Of a stretch of DNA of 13,773 nucleotides, positions 1 through 6,100 are shown piece by piece (within the stretch, counting starts at the first letter, position 1; each line of letters opens with the position of its first letter). The notes below the pieces were generated by a model, which saw nothing but the letters and a program-made list of their open reading frames with translations, was not told the DNA's origin and searched no databases. Position numbers and translations under genes: made by a program. The stretch spans positions 1 to 13,773 of the forward strand of contig JAWLFN010000047.1 in the NCBI GenBank assembly GCA_041685555.1, read 5' to 3'. Origin of the DNA: PWQG01 sp041685555 (lineage in GTDB: Bacteria; Pseudomonadota; Gammaproteobacteria; Pseudomonadales; Pseudohongiellaceae).

Positions 1-51
1 CCGCCGTTTTTCCACGTGACAGATTGATCAATGGGGTTTTCCTCCGTTGAG

Positions 52-77
52 ACCGGCAGTATACGGGATTTGCCGGT
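52..77. repeat. 7-bp inverted repeat downstream of the TonB receptor gene
   Basis: ACCGGCA (52-58) is a perfect inverted match to TGCCGGT (71-77), with a 12-base loop. It lies just past the 3' end of the minus-strand receptor gene. No T-tract follows on either strand, so it is not a standard intrinsic terminator. The rest of bases 1-125 holds no gene I can support. Confidence 0.35.
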
Positions 78-106
78 ATTTAGGCAGAGGGCCCCGGTCT
101 GGACGG

Positions 107-137
107 GCACCACGGTGCGCCGAGCCTACAGCTCGGC
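107..137 (-). repeat. Two abutting hairpins at the 3' end of the TonB receptor gene, one enclosing its stop codon
   Basis: GCCGAGC (119-125) pairs perfectly with GCTCGGC (131-137) around a 5-base loop that contains the TAG stop of the receptor gene (126-128, minus strand). Directly next to it, GCACC (107-111) pairs with GGTGC (114-118). In the minus-strand transcript the two would stack one after the other. There is no U-tract, so a role in 3'-end protection or Rho-independent-like pausing is only a possibility. Confidence 0.4.
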
Positions 138-2171
138 CCGTACCGTGAAGCGCAGCATTCTCGGCTCTGCCGGATGGAAGTGGATATCCTCGACCGGTGT
201 CGCCTCATCCGGCAACCGTGACTCGTAGAAATAGGTGATATCGTGCTCGTCACTGTCCAGAGCATTGATCAATTCCACCGACAGATTGAGTCGGGATGTC
301 ATCTGCCAGCTGCCGCTGGCGTTCACCAGGAAGGTGTCCGGTGAGCGCGGCCGCCCGCTTTCGGACAAGGGGGCCTCGCCCAGGTAGCGCAGACGGAGTC
401 CGCCTGTCATCCCGTTGCCCCCGTCGATTGCCAGTCCCAGGGAGCCTGTCCGGCTGACCGCGTTGGGTATCCGGTCCTCATCGGTATGGCGCAGGCGCGC
501 GCGGGTGAAGGTTACGTTGCCATCCACCAGCAACCAGCTGACAGGAGACCACAGAGCGCTGAATTCCGCCCCGTAGCGCCGACTGGGATTGAGTGCTTCG
601 GTGTTGCCGGCATCTCCGACATAGATCAGCTCCGATTCCAGATCCATGACGAACGCGGTCGCACTCAGGCGGGTGCGAGGCAGCACGGCGGTGCGCAGGC
701 CGATCTCCAGGCTGTCGGCCGCCGCGATGGGATCCACTGTCTCGATGGCCTCATCGGACACCGGATCACGGCGGATGACAGCGCCGCGCGCATCGTTACT
801 GTGAAAACCCCTGCCGGCGCTGGCAAAGTACTCGGTGTCGCCCGGCGGAGAATAGATCACATTCACGGCAGGACTCAGTTGTGTCTCATTGCCCCGGCCG
901 CTGTTGATGGTCAGGCCCGCGTCCACGTCGTAGCGGTAATGATCGATGCGCAAGGATGCCACACTGCGCCAGTGCGGGCGCCAGCGCTGCTCCAGTTCCG
1001 CGTAAACCCCGGTCATGGACTGCTCCACCTGATCGGTGCGCACCGTCTCTCGATGTTCCCGGTTCTCGGTCCAGTTCAGCGCCAGATCGATATCGTCGGC
1101 CCGCCACTGCCCACCCACGGTCAGCTGTCCGCTGACATCACCGATGGCGACCGGCTGACTGTAGCTTCCTTCAAGGCCGTACACGTTGCGGTCGTCATAC
1201 TGGTGGAACTGGTCGCCACGATCCGGATGCTCCTGGAAATAGGTGAAGTTCGAATACAGATCCAGTCCATAGTCGATATACCAGGCGCCGGCCTCCCAGA
1301 TACGATCATCATCCAGTGTCCGGGACCAGTCCGTGGAAAGGCTGTGTCGATGTGTGTCACCGCCATTGCTGTCATCGACTGTTGCCCATCGTGACAGTTG
1401 ACCGGAGGTTACGGCTCGCTGCGGAATCTGGTCCGTGGCGGTCCAGTCGTTATCATAGAACGCGGCGGTGACGCGCCACTGGTCCCGGCCATCATCGTGA
1501 TGATAGCGGGCCAGTCCCTGGCGCTTGTCCATGTCCTGGTCCAGCTCCCAGGGCCCGTCATAGCGGGTCAGTGCCCCGGCCAGGGTGAGAGCGCCGCGAC
1601 CGTCGCCCAGAGTGTCACCGGCGTAGACGCGCTGATAGCCTTCTTCCCCGAGAGTCAGGTTTAGGGAGCCTTCGGCCAGCCGATTCTGGTATTCGAACTC
1701 GGTGGATCCCGCCGTGGCGAAGTCGCCGGTATCGCCGTAGTAAGGGCCCTTGCGGTAGCGCAGGGTATCGACCAGCTCCGGAATCAGGAAATTCAGATCC
1801 GCATAGCCATGACCGTGGCCATGGGTGGGCATGTTGACGGGCAGGCCGTCCACCTGAATCGACAGATCCGTTCCGTGATCCAGATTGAAGCCGCGCATGA
1901 AGTACTGGTTGCCCTTGCCTTCGCCGCTGTGCTGGGTAGCGATCAGGCCGGGTACGAATTCCAGCAGTTCACCGGGCCGGCTCATGGGACGGGTCGCCAG
2001 CTGCAGGTCGTAGACCACACCTTCGGTGGCATTGACCGGACTGCCGGTCAGTTCGAGGTCGCTGCCCAGCACGAGCACTTCCTGCAGATCCGCAGAGGTC
2101 GGCGTGGCACCGAGTGTCATGGGACCGAAACAGGTGGTGGTCAGCAGCGTGGTGGTCAGCAATCGGTACAT
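126..2171 (-). CDS. TonB-dependent outer-membrane receptor with HGHGHG plug motif
   Basis: A 681-residue ligand-gated outer-membrane transporter that would import a scarce substrate using TonB/ExbBD energy. It has an N-terminal signal-like stretch (about 1-22). A TonB-box-like EVLVLG follows at 31-36, then a plug (about 45-160) with VPGL, FMRGF and VDGLPVNMP motifs, then a long barrel rich in alternating aromatic strands. The plug carries HGHGHGY (117-123), and the C-terminal region has IHFHP. These mark a recognisable receptor subgroup whose substrate I cannot name; the histidines make a metal or metal complex conceivable. The last residue is Leu rather than the usual Phe/Trp. An AGAGG ribosome site lies about 11 bases before the ATG. 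The gene diverges from a BlaI-type repressor, which suggests shared control (inference). The family call is firm; the substrate is unknown. Confidence 0.93.
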   Translation of the reverse strand: MYRLLTTTLLTTTCFGPMTLGATPTSADLQEVLVLGSDLELTGSPVNATEGVVYDLQLATRPMSRPGELLEFVPGLIATQHSGEGKGNQYFMRGFNLDHGTDLSIQVDGLPVNMPTHGHGHGYADLNFLIPELVDTLRYRKGPYYGDTGDFATAGSTEFEYQNRLAEGSLNLTLGEEGYQRVYAGDTLGDGRGALTLAGALTRYDGPWELDQDMDKRQGLARYHHDDGRDQWRVTAAFYDNDWTATDQIPQRAVTSGQLSRWATVDDSNGGDTHRHSLSTDWSRTLDDDRIWEAGAWYIDYGLDLYSNFTYFQEHPDRGDQFHQYDDRNVYGLEGSYSQPVAIGDVSGQLTVGGQWRADDIDLALNWTENREHRETVRTDQVEQSMTGVYAELEQRWRPHWRSVASLRIDHYRYDVDAGLTINSGRGNETQLSPAVNVIYSPPGDTEYFASAGRGFHSNDARGAVIRRDPVSDEAIETVDPIAAADSLEIGLRTAVLPRTRLSATAFVMDLESELIYVGDAGNTEALNPSRRYGAEFSALWSPVSWLLVDGNVTFTRARLRHTDEDRIPNAVSRTGSLGLAIDGGNGMTGGLRLRYLGEAPLSESGRPRSPDTFLVNASGSWQMTSRLNLSVELINALDSDEHDITYFYESRLPDEATPVEDIHFHPAEPRMLRFTVRAEL

Positions 2172-2213
2172 GGCTCGTCAACCTCTGTGAATGTGCTAAA
2201 GTAAATTACCGGG

Positions 2214-2264
2214 CGCGAGTATAGCGATTCCGCTACGGGAATCGCAGAAAGGCTCGCGTTTTTT
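2214..2264. repeat. Nested inverted repeats plus T6 in the divergent spacer (operator or terminator-like)
   Basis: The inner arms GCGATTCC (2224-2231) and GGAATCGC (2238-2245) are perfect, with a 6-base loop. They are enclosed by outer arms CGCGAG (2214-2219) and CTCGCG (2253-2258), with TTTTTT at 2259-2264. Read on the plus strand this resembles an intrinsic terminator, yet no plus-strand gene ends here. Its overlap with the candidate -10 box of the receptor gene makes an operator for that gene equally plausible. Confidence 0.5.
2218..2223 (-). promoter_or_regulatory. Candidate -10 box for the TonB receptor gene
   Basis: On the minus strand this reads TATACT, one base from the sigma70 consensus, and would give a leader of about 40 bases. 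No good -35 box is visible 16-18 bases upstream; that space is filled by the inverted repeat 2224-2245. A weak core promoter covered by a dyad would fit activator- or repressor-dependent expression. This is inference. Confidence 0.3.
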
Positions 2265-2266
2265 CT

Positions 2267-2293
2267 TTGGTTGTATTGGTAAGTGCATAAAAT
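2267..2293 (+). promoter_or_regulatory. Weak candidate promoter for the BlaI-type repressor gene
   Basis: TTGGTT (2267-2272) and TAAAAT (2288-2293) are separated by 15 bases, shorter than ideal. They lie in an AT-rich stretch (2259-2320, about a quarter G+C by hand count) that stands out against the GC-rich surroundings. The -10 match is good and the -35 match is poor, so the exact boxes are uncertain. The AT-rich block itself is the better evidence for a promoter here. Confidence 0.25.
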
Positions 2294-2357
2294 GGAAAAA
2301 GAAAAAAATATGACAGAAAACCGATACCCCATCGGTTCCGGGAGTGATCCGGCATGA
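2292..2357 (+). CDS. Possible 21-codon leader ORF translationally coupled to the repressor gene
   Basis: An open frame starts at ATG 2292, with an internal ATG at 2310, and ends at TGA 2355-2357. The stop overlaps the repressor start codon as ATGA. The predicted peptide begins MEKEKNMTENRYP and ends SGSDPA. No strong ribosome site precedes either ATG. If the promoter at 2267-2293 is right, only the 15-codon version from 2310 would be transcribed. It could be chance; the exact ATGA junction is the reason to list it. It resembles no known attenuator peptide I can name. Confidence 0.2.
   Translation: MEKEKNMTENRYPIGSGSDPA
2319..2337. promoter_or_regulatory. Perfect 7-bp inverted repeat just upstream of the repressor ribosome site
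   Basis: AACCGAT (2319-2325) and ATCGGTT (2331-2337) are perfect arms around a 5-base ACCCC loop. The repeat ends three bases before the GGGAG ribosome site (2340-2344) of the BlaI-type gene. Family members usually repress their own operon from dyads near the promoter, so this is a candidate autoregulatory operator. It lacks the TACA/TGTA core of the classical bla/mec operators. It could instead act as an RNA hairpin over the leader ORF. Confidence 0.4.
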
Positions 2358-2773
2358 AGCGTTCTGCATCGAACACGCTGGCGGGCAGTACACTGGGGGA
2401 ACGCGAACTACGTGTCATGGAAATCCTCTGGCGGACGCCGGAACTCGACGCCAGGGCGGTGGTGGATCGCCTCACCGGTCGCCGACCCTCCCTGAGTACC
2501 GTCCAGTCGACCCTGGAGCGGTTGCATCGCAAGGCACTGGTGCATCGTCACAAGCGGGGAAGTGCCTACCGGTACACGCCGGCCGTCAGCCGCTCCGGAC
2601 TGTTGGCCCGGTTGATGGGAGATGTCATCCACCTGCTGCATGATGGCCGCATGGATACCATCCTCAGCAGTTTTGTCAGTGTGGCGGCTGATATGGACGA
2701 ACGTTCACTGGACAACCTGGAGCTGCTCATCGCCGAGAGAAAGCGGCAGCAGGAGGAAGGCCGCAATGTCTGA
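2354..2773 (+). CDS. BlaI/MecI-family transcriptional repressor
   Basis: A 139-residue penicillinase-repressor family protein, close to the usual 120-140. The N-terminal winged helix (about 13-77) opens with LGERELRVMEILW and has a recognition-helix region LSTVQSTLERL (47-57) and a wing KRGSAYRYTP. The C-terminal part (about 82-135) is the dimerisation region. Its LSSFVS stretch (104-109) corresponds to where BlaI/MecI are cut by their partner protease, at an Asn-Phe bond in the staphylococcal proteins; here the bond would be Ser106-Phe107. GGGAG lies 9 bases before the ATG. The next gene overlaps by 8 bp (ATGTCTGA) and encodes the matching M56 protease, the classical two-gene signalling pair. 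Nothing nearby encodes a beta-lactamase, so beta-lactam sensing should not be assumed. Confidence 0.9.
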   Translation: MKRSASNTLAGSTLGERELRVMEILWRTPELDARAVVDRLTGRRPSLSTVQSTLERLHRKALVHRHKRGSAYRYTPAVSRSGLLARLMGDVIHLLHDGRMDTILSSFVSVAADMDERSLDNLELLIAERKRQQEEGRNV

Positions 2774-3725
2774 GTCGCTGTTACTGACACTTGGCTCTTT
2801 CGCCGCGGTATGGGCCAGTGTCTGGTTGTTGTTGATGCTGGTCTTGCTGGCGTTACATCGTCTGTGCCGTCCAGTGTTGTTCCGGCTGCATCCGGCCAGT
2901 GCATCAGCGGTATTGTTGGCCCTGTGCGCCGCGCCTTTCCTGATCAGTCTGGTGGGGGCCGCACTGTTATACCTTCCTCAGACCGAATCGGCGCTGGTAA
3001 GCCAGCATTGTCACGAAGATTGTGCCGCGCACGCACCGGTGACCGCATCTCCGGTCGTGGCGGCAACCGGCCTGGCGGCAACCGGTCTGTTACTGGTTCT
3101 GCTGGCGCGGCGGGCGGCGCGGCATCTTGTGCGGGCCATGCGGCTGACCCGTCAATTGCGGCCACTTTCCCGGTCACATGGTGAAGGGTACCGTGAACTG
3201 GATTCCGGCCGGCCGGTAGTATTCACACTGGGCTGGCTGCGGCCTGAAGTCTATGTCAGCCGGGGGCTGACGGAGCGCTGTGACGATTCTGATATGCAGG
3301 TGATACTGGCTCATGAACGGGCCCATCGTTGTCGTCGGGACAATCTGAGAATCCTGATCGGCAGGCTGCTGTGTCTGGTGGCACCGCACGCCTGGAAGCA
3401 GCCGGTACTGAATGACCTGGAGCTGTTGTCCGAGCAGGCCTGCGATTTCGTCGCGGCGCAGCGATTCGGTACGGTGTCCGTGGCCGGGACGCTGGTGCGG
3501 GTCAAGCGGATCCTGCAGGGAACGTTCATGGACTCTCCGGTCCTTCAACGGTTCACGGGTGCCGAGGTGGAAGCGCGGGTTCGTGCCCTGCTCGGTTCCG
3601 GAGAGCGTCTCCTGTTGGGGCCATTGCAGCTGGGTGTGTTCCTGGTTGTGATCCTCAGCCTGATCGTACTCGGCGTGGAGCCGATGCACCATGCCACGGA
3701 ATGGGCGCTGGGACTGATTGACTGA
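2766..3725 (+). CDS. M56 (BlaR1/MecR1-type) membrane zinc metalloprotease without a penicillin-binding domain
   Basis: A 319-residue integral membrane protease. The ATG at 2766 overlaps the repressor stop and yields a sensible hydrophobic N-terminus; longer in-frame starts would run through the repressor gene. Predicted membrane segments lie near 12-34, 46-70, 96-116 and 285-306. The zinc site is HERAH (183-187, catalytic Glu184), with Glu223 in SEQACD as the likely third ligand. BlaR1 and MecR1 carry a C-terminal penicillin-binding sensor; this protein stops after its last membrane segment, so another part must sense the signal. A short loop between segments 2 and 3 reads HCHEDCAAH (81-89), a metal-binding-like cluster. 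The family model is that the activated protease cleaves the neighbouring BlaI-type repressor. The family call is strong; the signal is unknown. Confidence 0.88.
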   Translation: MSESLLLTLGSFAAVWASVWLLLMLVLLALHRLCRPVLFRLHPASASAVLLALCAAPFLISLVGAALLYLPQTESALVSQHCHEDCAAHAPVTASPVVAATGLAATGLLLVLLARRAARHLVRAMRLTRQLRPLSRSHGEGYRELDSGRPVVFTLGWLRPEVYVSRGLTERCDDSDMQVILAHERAHRCRRDNLRILIGRLLCLVAPHAWKQPVLNDLELLSEQACDFVAAQRFGTVSVAGTLVRVKRILQGTFMDSPVLQRFTGAEVEARVRALLGSGERLLLGPLQLGVFLVVILSLIVLGVEPMHHATEWALGLID

Positions 3726-3770
3726 CACGGACAGTAGGCAACGGGGGGATGGTGGAATACACTCTGGGTT

Positions 3771-4778
3771 ATGAGTCTGCGACGCATCGACATGTTGTTC
3801 CGGTTGCGAAAGCTGCCATGGGTGACCCTGTTCACCTGCCACGCCGTATTGGCGGCAGAGGAAAAAGATCCGCCATTGATGGATGACGATGGTGGCTGGG
3901 CGAGGGCATTCTCGGAAATGGAGCTGGTTGACGATGCCTGGAACTGGCTGGAGTCGCGACGCGATGATGTGTCGCAGAATGTGGACACGCTGGGACGCTC
4001 ACTGGATGACTGGCTGGCGGGTGAGGTGGTTGGTGAAAGGGCCAATGAGAGTTATCTGCGCCTGAAGATCAATCAGAGGCTGGGCCGTCATGATACGTAT
4101 TTCTCCAATGTCCGTATCGGGGGTAGTCTTGATCTGCCGCGTGCCACCGAACGCTGGAAGCTGATTTTCGAGTCCGAGGACAATGAGCGCAATTCCCTGC
4201 GCGAACAACGTCTGGACAATATCGTGCCCTCCTCTTTCAGTGGTGCTTTCAGCTATGAGCTGGAGGAGCGCAATGGCTGGCAGTTCAATCATGATTTCGG
4301 CGTGCGGGGGCGGCTGCCGCTGGACCCTTTCTATCGGTTCCGGACGCGCTTCGGGACGGAGCTTGGAGAAGAGTGGCAGCTGGGTCTGGATCAGCGATCG
4401 TATTATTATCACACGGACGGGTGGGGCAATGATCTGCGACTGTACCTGGGGCGGGAGCTGACCGACAGATTGCAGTTACGCCTGACCGGTGACGCGCATT
4501 ACCGACATCACAGGCGCGAGACCGAGTTCGGACAGTATGTGTCGTTACACCAGACGCTGGGGGAGCGCGAGACCATGAGTTATGAAGTGGGGCTCCTGGG
4601 CGTCAACCGCCCCAGTGTTCGGATCAACGACTATTATGTGCAGATGGTCTACCGCAAGGCGATCTACGAGGACTGGATGATTCTGGAGGTGGTTCCGCAG
4701 GTGTTGACGGAGCGTGACATGAACTGGCAGACCGATCCGCGCTTGCAGGTCAATCTGGAGATCTACTTTTTCGAGTGA
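3771..4778 (+). CDS. Predicted outer-membrane beta-barrel protein of unknown function
   Basis: A 335-residue protein that I do not recognise. A signal peptide is likely: basic residues, then a hydrophobic run ending AVLAA (25-29). The second Met (base 3792) gives a more typical short n-region and may be the true start; neither start has a convincing ribosome site (GGTGGA at 3751 is 14 bases off). After an acidic, partly helical segment (30-90) come alternating polar/aromatic strands to the end (93-335), such as YYYHTDGWG and LQVNLEIYFF, typical of transmembrane barrels. It follows the M56 gene by 45 bp on the same strand, so co-transcription is likely. It converges on glnK with only 21 bp between stops and no visible terminator. 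A porin-like or envelope stress role is conjecture. Confidence 0.75.
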   Translation: MSLRRIDMLFRLRKLPWVTLFTCHAVLAAEEKDPPLMDDDGGWARAFSEMELVDDAWNWLESRRDDVSQNVDTLGRSLDDWLAGEVVGERANESYLRLKINQRLGRHDTYFSNVRIGGSLDLPRATERWKLIFESEDNERNSLREQRLDNIVPSSFSGAFSYELEERNGWQFNHDFGVRGRLPLDPFYRFRTRFGTELGEEWQLGLDQRSYYYHTDGWGNDLRLYLGRELTDRLQLRLTGDAHYRHHRRETEFGQYVSLHQTLGERETMSYEVGLLGVNRPSVRINDYYVQMVYRKAIYEDWMILEVVPQVLTERDMNWQTDPRLQVNLEIYFFE

Positions 4779-4799
4779 TCCACATGAAGAAGGCGTTGC

Positions 4800-5138
4800 C
4801 TAGAGGGCGTCGTTGCCGGTCTCTCCGGTGCGGATGCGGACCGTCTGCTCCAGCGCCGTGACGAAAATCTTGCCATCACCGATATGGCCGGTATTGGCGG
4901 CTTTGCAGATGGCCTCGATGGCCTGTTCGACCAGTTCATCCTCGATGGCGACCTCGACCTTGGCCTTGGGCAGGAAGTCGATGACATATTCAGCGCCCCG
5001 GTACAGCTCCGTGTGTCCTTTCTGACGCCCGAACCCCTTTACCTCCGTCATGGTCATGCCGTTGACGCCCAGTTCGGAAAGCGCTTCGCGGACATCGTCC
5101 GACTTGAACGGCTTGATGATGGCTGTGATCAGTTTCAT
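4800..5138 (-). CDS. glnK: PII nitrogen-regulatory signal protein, GlnK-like
   Basis: A 112-residue PII protein, exactly the standard length. PII trimers bind ATP/ADP and 2-oxoglutarate and report nitrogen status to glutamine synthetase control, NtrB and the AmtB channel. Visible marks are the T-loop FGRQKGHTELYRGAEY with the uridylylation site Tyr51, the GDGKIFV segment with Lys90, and the C-terminal RIRTGE (101-106). The MKLITAIIKPF start and the KAANTG segment resemble GlnK more than GlnB, but the two cannot be separated with certainty. GGAG lies 8 bases before the ATG. It is not next to amtB or glnA in this window, unlike the common glnK-amtB pair. I found no convincing sigma54 site upstream. 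The nearest minus-strand gene is the hydrolase, 112 bp upstream. Confidence 0.95.
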   Translation of the reverse strand: MKLITAIIKPFKSDDVREALSELGVNGMTMTEVKGFGRQKGHTELYRGAEYVIDFLPKAKVEVAIEDELVEQAIEAICKAANTGHIGDGKIFVTALEQTVRIRTGETGNDAL

Positions 5139-5250
5139 GGGCGATCTCCGGGTGTCAGCTCTGTGTTTCAGTCAGCGGAGCGGAACTGTAGCACGGGAAC
5201 TGCAAAAGCTCCATATCGTGGCGCAGCCTCCAGGTAGCGGCCGGCAGCAG

Positions 5251-5970
5251 TCACTTGGCGGGTGTGGTGAGTGGTTCGTCGGGTTCCGGGACCGGCAATG
5301 CGTTCAGCCAGGGTTGCAGTTCCTCCCAGTCCAGAGGGAACACATGGTTGGCACCGGGCACCAGACGGGCATTGACGCGGGCGCCAGCGGCAGTCAGCTT
5401 TTCAGTGACATCGGGCAGGCGACGATCCCATCGCAGCAGGTCATTCTCGCCGATGCGGATATACACCGGCAGCCCCTGCAGGCTCTCCACCCGGCCACCG
5501 TCCCGGATGATACCGGGCACGGCCACCACGCCGTAATAACGATCCGGGTGGCGGGCAGCGATCTCGATGGCGGAGCTGCCACCGTTGGAAACGCCAACCA
5601 GGAGGGACTTCCCATCCTGCATCTGGGGCATGGCTTTCAACTGTTCGACCGCTTCCGCGACACGTTCGCCGTTGCGACCGAAAAAGGAGCTGGAATCCGG
5701 TGAAACCGGTACCGCGATGGCCCAGCCCCGACTGGCCAGTTCGTATCCAAGCCAGAACTGCGCGCGGGCGATGTATTCATTGGCTGAACCGCCCGGCATC
5801 AGCACTACCAGGGGCCAGGGCGCCTGGCTACCGTCCCGGGCATCGAACACAAACACCTTCATTGTGCTGCCGTCTTCCAGCCGCAACACTTTTTCAGCGC
5901 CCGCATTGGCGTGCAGGAGGCTGCTGGCGGGCAATGCCAGAAGGATCAGCAATATACGCAGTGCTCTCAT
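5251..5970 (-). CDS. Exported alpha/beta hydrolase (esterase/dienelactone-hydrolase-like)
   Basis: A 239-residue predicted periplasmic or secreted hydrolase. A signal peptide covers about residues 1-23 (MRALRILLILLALPASSLLHANA). The mature part shows an oxyanion-hole type MPGGSA (58-63). The nucleophile elbow is GVSNGG (126-131) with Ser128, the acid is probably Asp177 in GENDLL, and the catalytic His is His209 in GANHVF. The order Ser-Asp-His and the short length fit a compact esterase or polyhydroxybutyrate-depolymerase/dienelactone-hydrolase-like enzyme; the substrate cannot be read. The GGAA before the start is a modest ribosome site. The next gene upstream on this strand ends 130 bp away, so it may have its own promoter. 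Confidence 0.8.
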   Translation of the reverse strand: MRALRILLILLALPASSLLHANAGAEKVLRLEDGSTMKVFVFDARDGSQAPWPLVVLMPGGSANEYIARAQFWLGYELASRGWAIAVPVSPDSSSFFGRNGERVAEAVEQLKAMPQMQDGKSLLVGVSNGGSSAIEIAARHPDRYYGVVAVPGIIRDGGRVESLQGLPVYIRIGENDLLRWDRRLPDVTEKLTAAGARVNARLVPGANHVFPLDWEELQPWLNALPVPEPDEPLTTPAK

Positions 5971-6063
5971 CGGTGTCAGTTCCGGATCAGATTGTTACCG
6001 TGGCAGTCTATCAGCTATCGATGGGTCGCATAGTGGCAATACGGTCAGATGACATGCCGCGGG

Positions 6064-6096
6064 CGACAATCCGCAGGCCGCTGCGACCAGTTGTCG
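6064..6096 (-). repeat. Nested stem-loop immediately after the 145-residue membrane-protein gene
   Basis: Outer arms CGACAA (6064-6069) and TTGTCG (6091-6096) enclose CGCAG (6072-6076) and CTGCG (6081-6085) with a 4-base loop. On the minus strand it begins four bases after the TAG stop of the upstream gene. No T-run follows, so it is at best an atypical terminator or a 3'-end stabiliser. Confidence 0.4.
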
Positions 6097-6100
6097 GATT

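Noticed and set aside
486..1394. A 302-codon plus-strand open frame inside the TonB receptor gene
   Set aside because: It is antisense to a receptor with clear family motifs; its own product has no domain.
2172..2353. Cobalamin or other metabolite riboswitch upstream of the TonB receptor
   Set aside because: The likely leader is only about 40 bases, and no B12-box-like or other conserved riboswitch core is visible.
2622..2765. Upstream in-frame starts for the M56 protease
   Set aside because: They would overlap the repressor gene by up to 150 bases and add a Cys/Trp/Ser-rich nonsense stretch; ATG 2766 gives the expected N-terminal membrane segment.
3749..3886. A 45-codon plus-strand frame starting ATGGTG with a G-rich run before it
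   Set aside because: It runs out of frame through the signal peptide of the outer-membrane barrel gene, has no recognisable features and is shorter than the gene it overlaps.
5139..5250. Sigma54 promoter for glnK
   Set aside because: No GG-N10-GC pair in a proper TGGCAC-N5-TTGC context was found; a GG and a GC near 5205 are only 7 bases apart.
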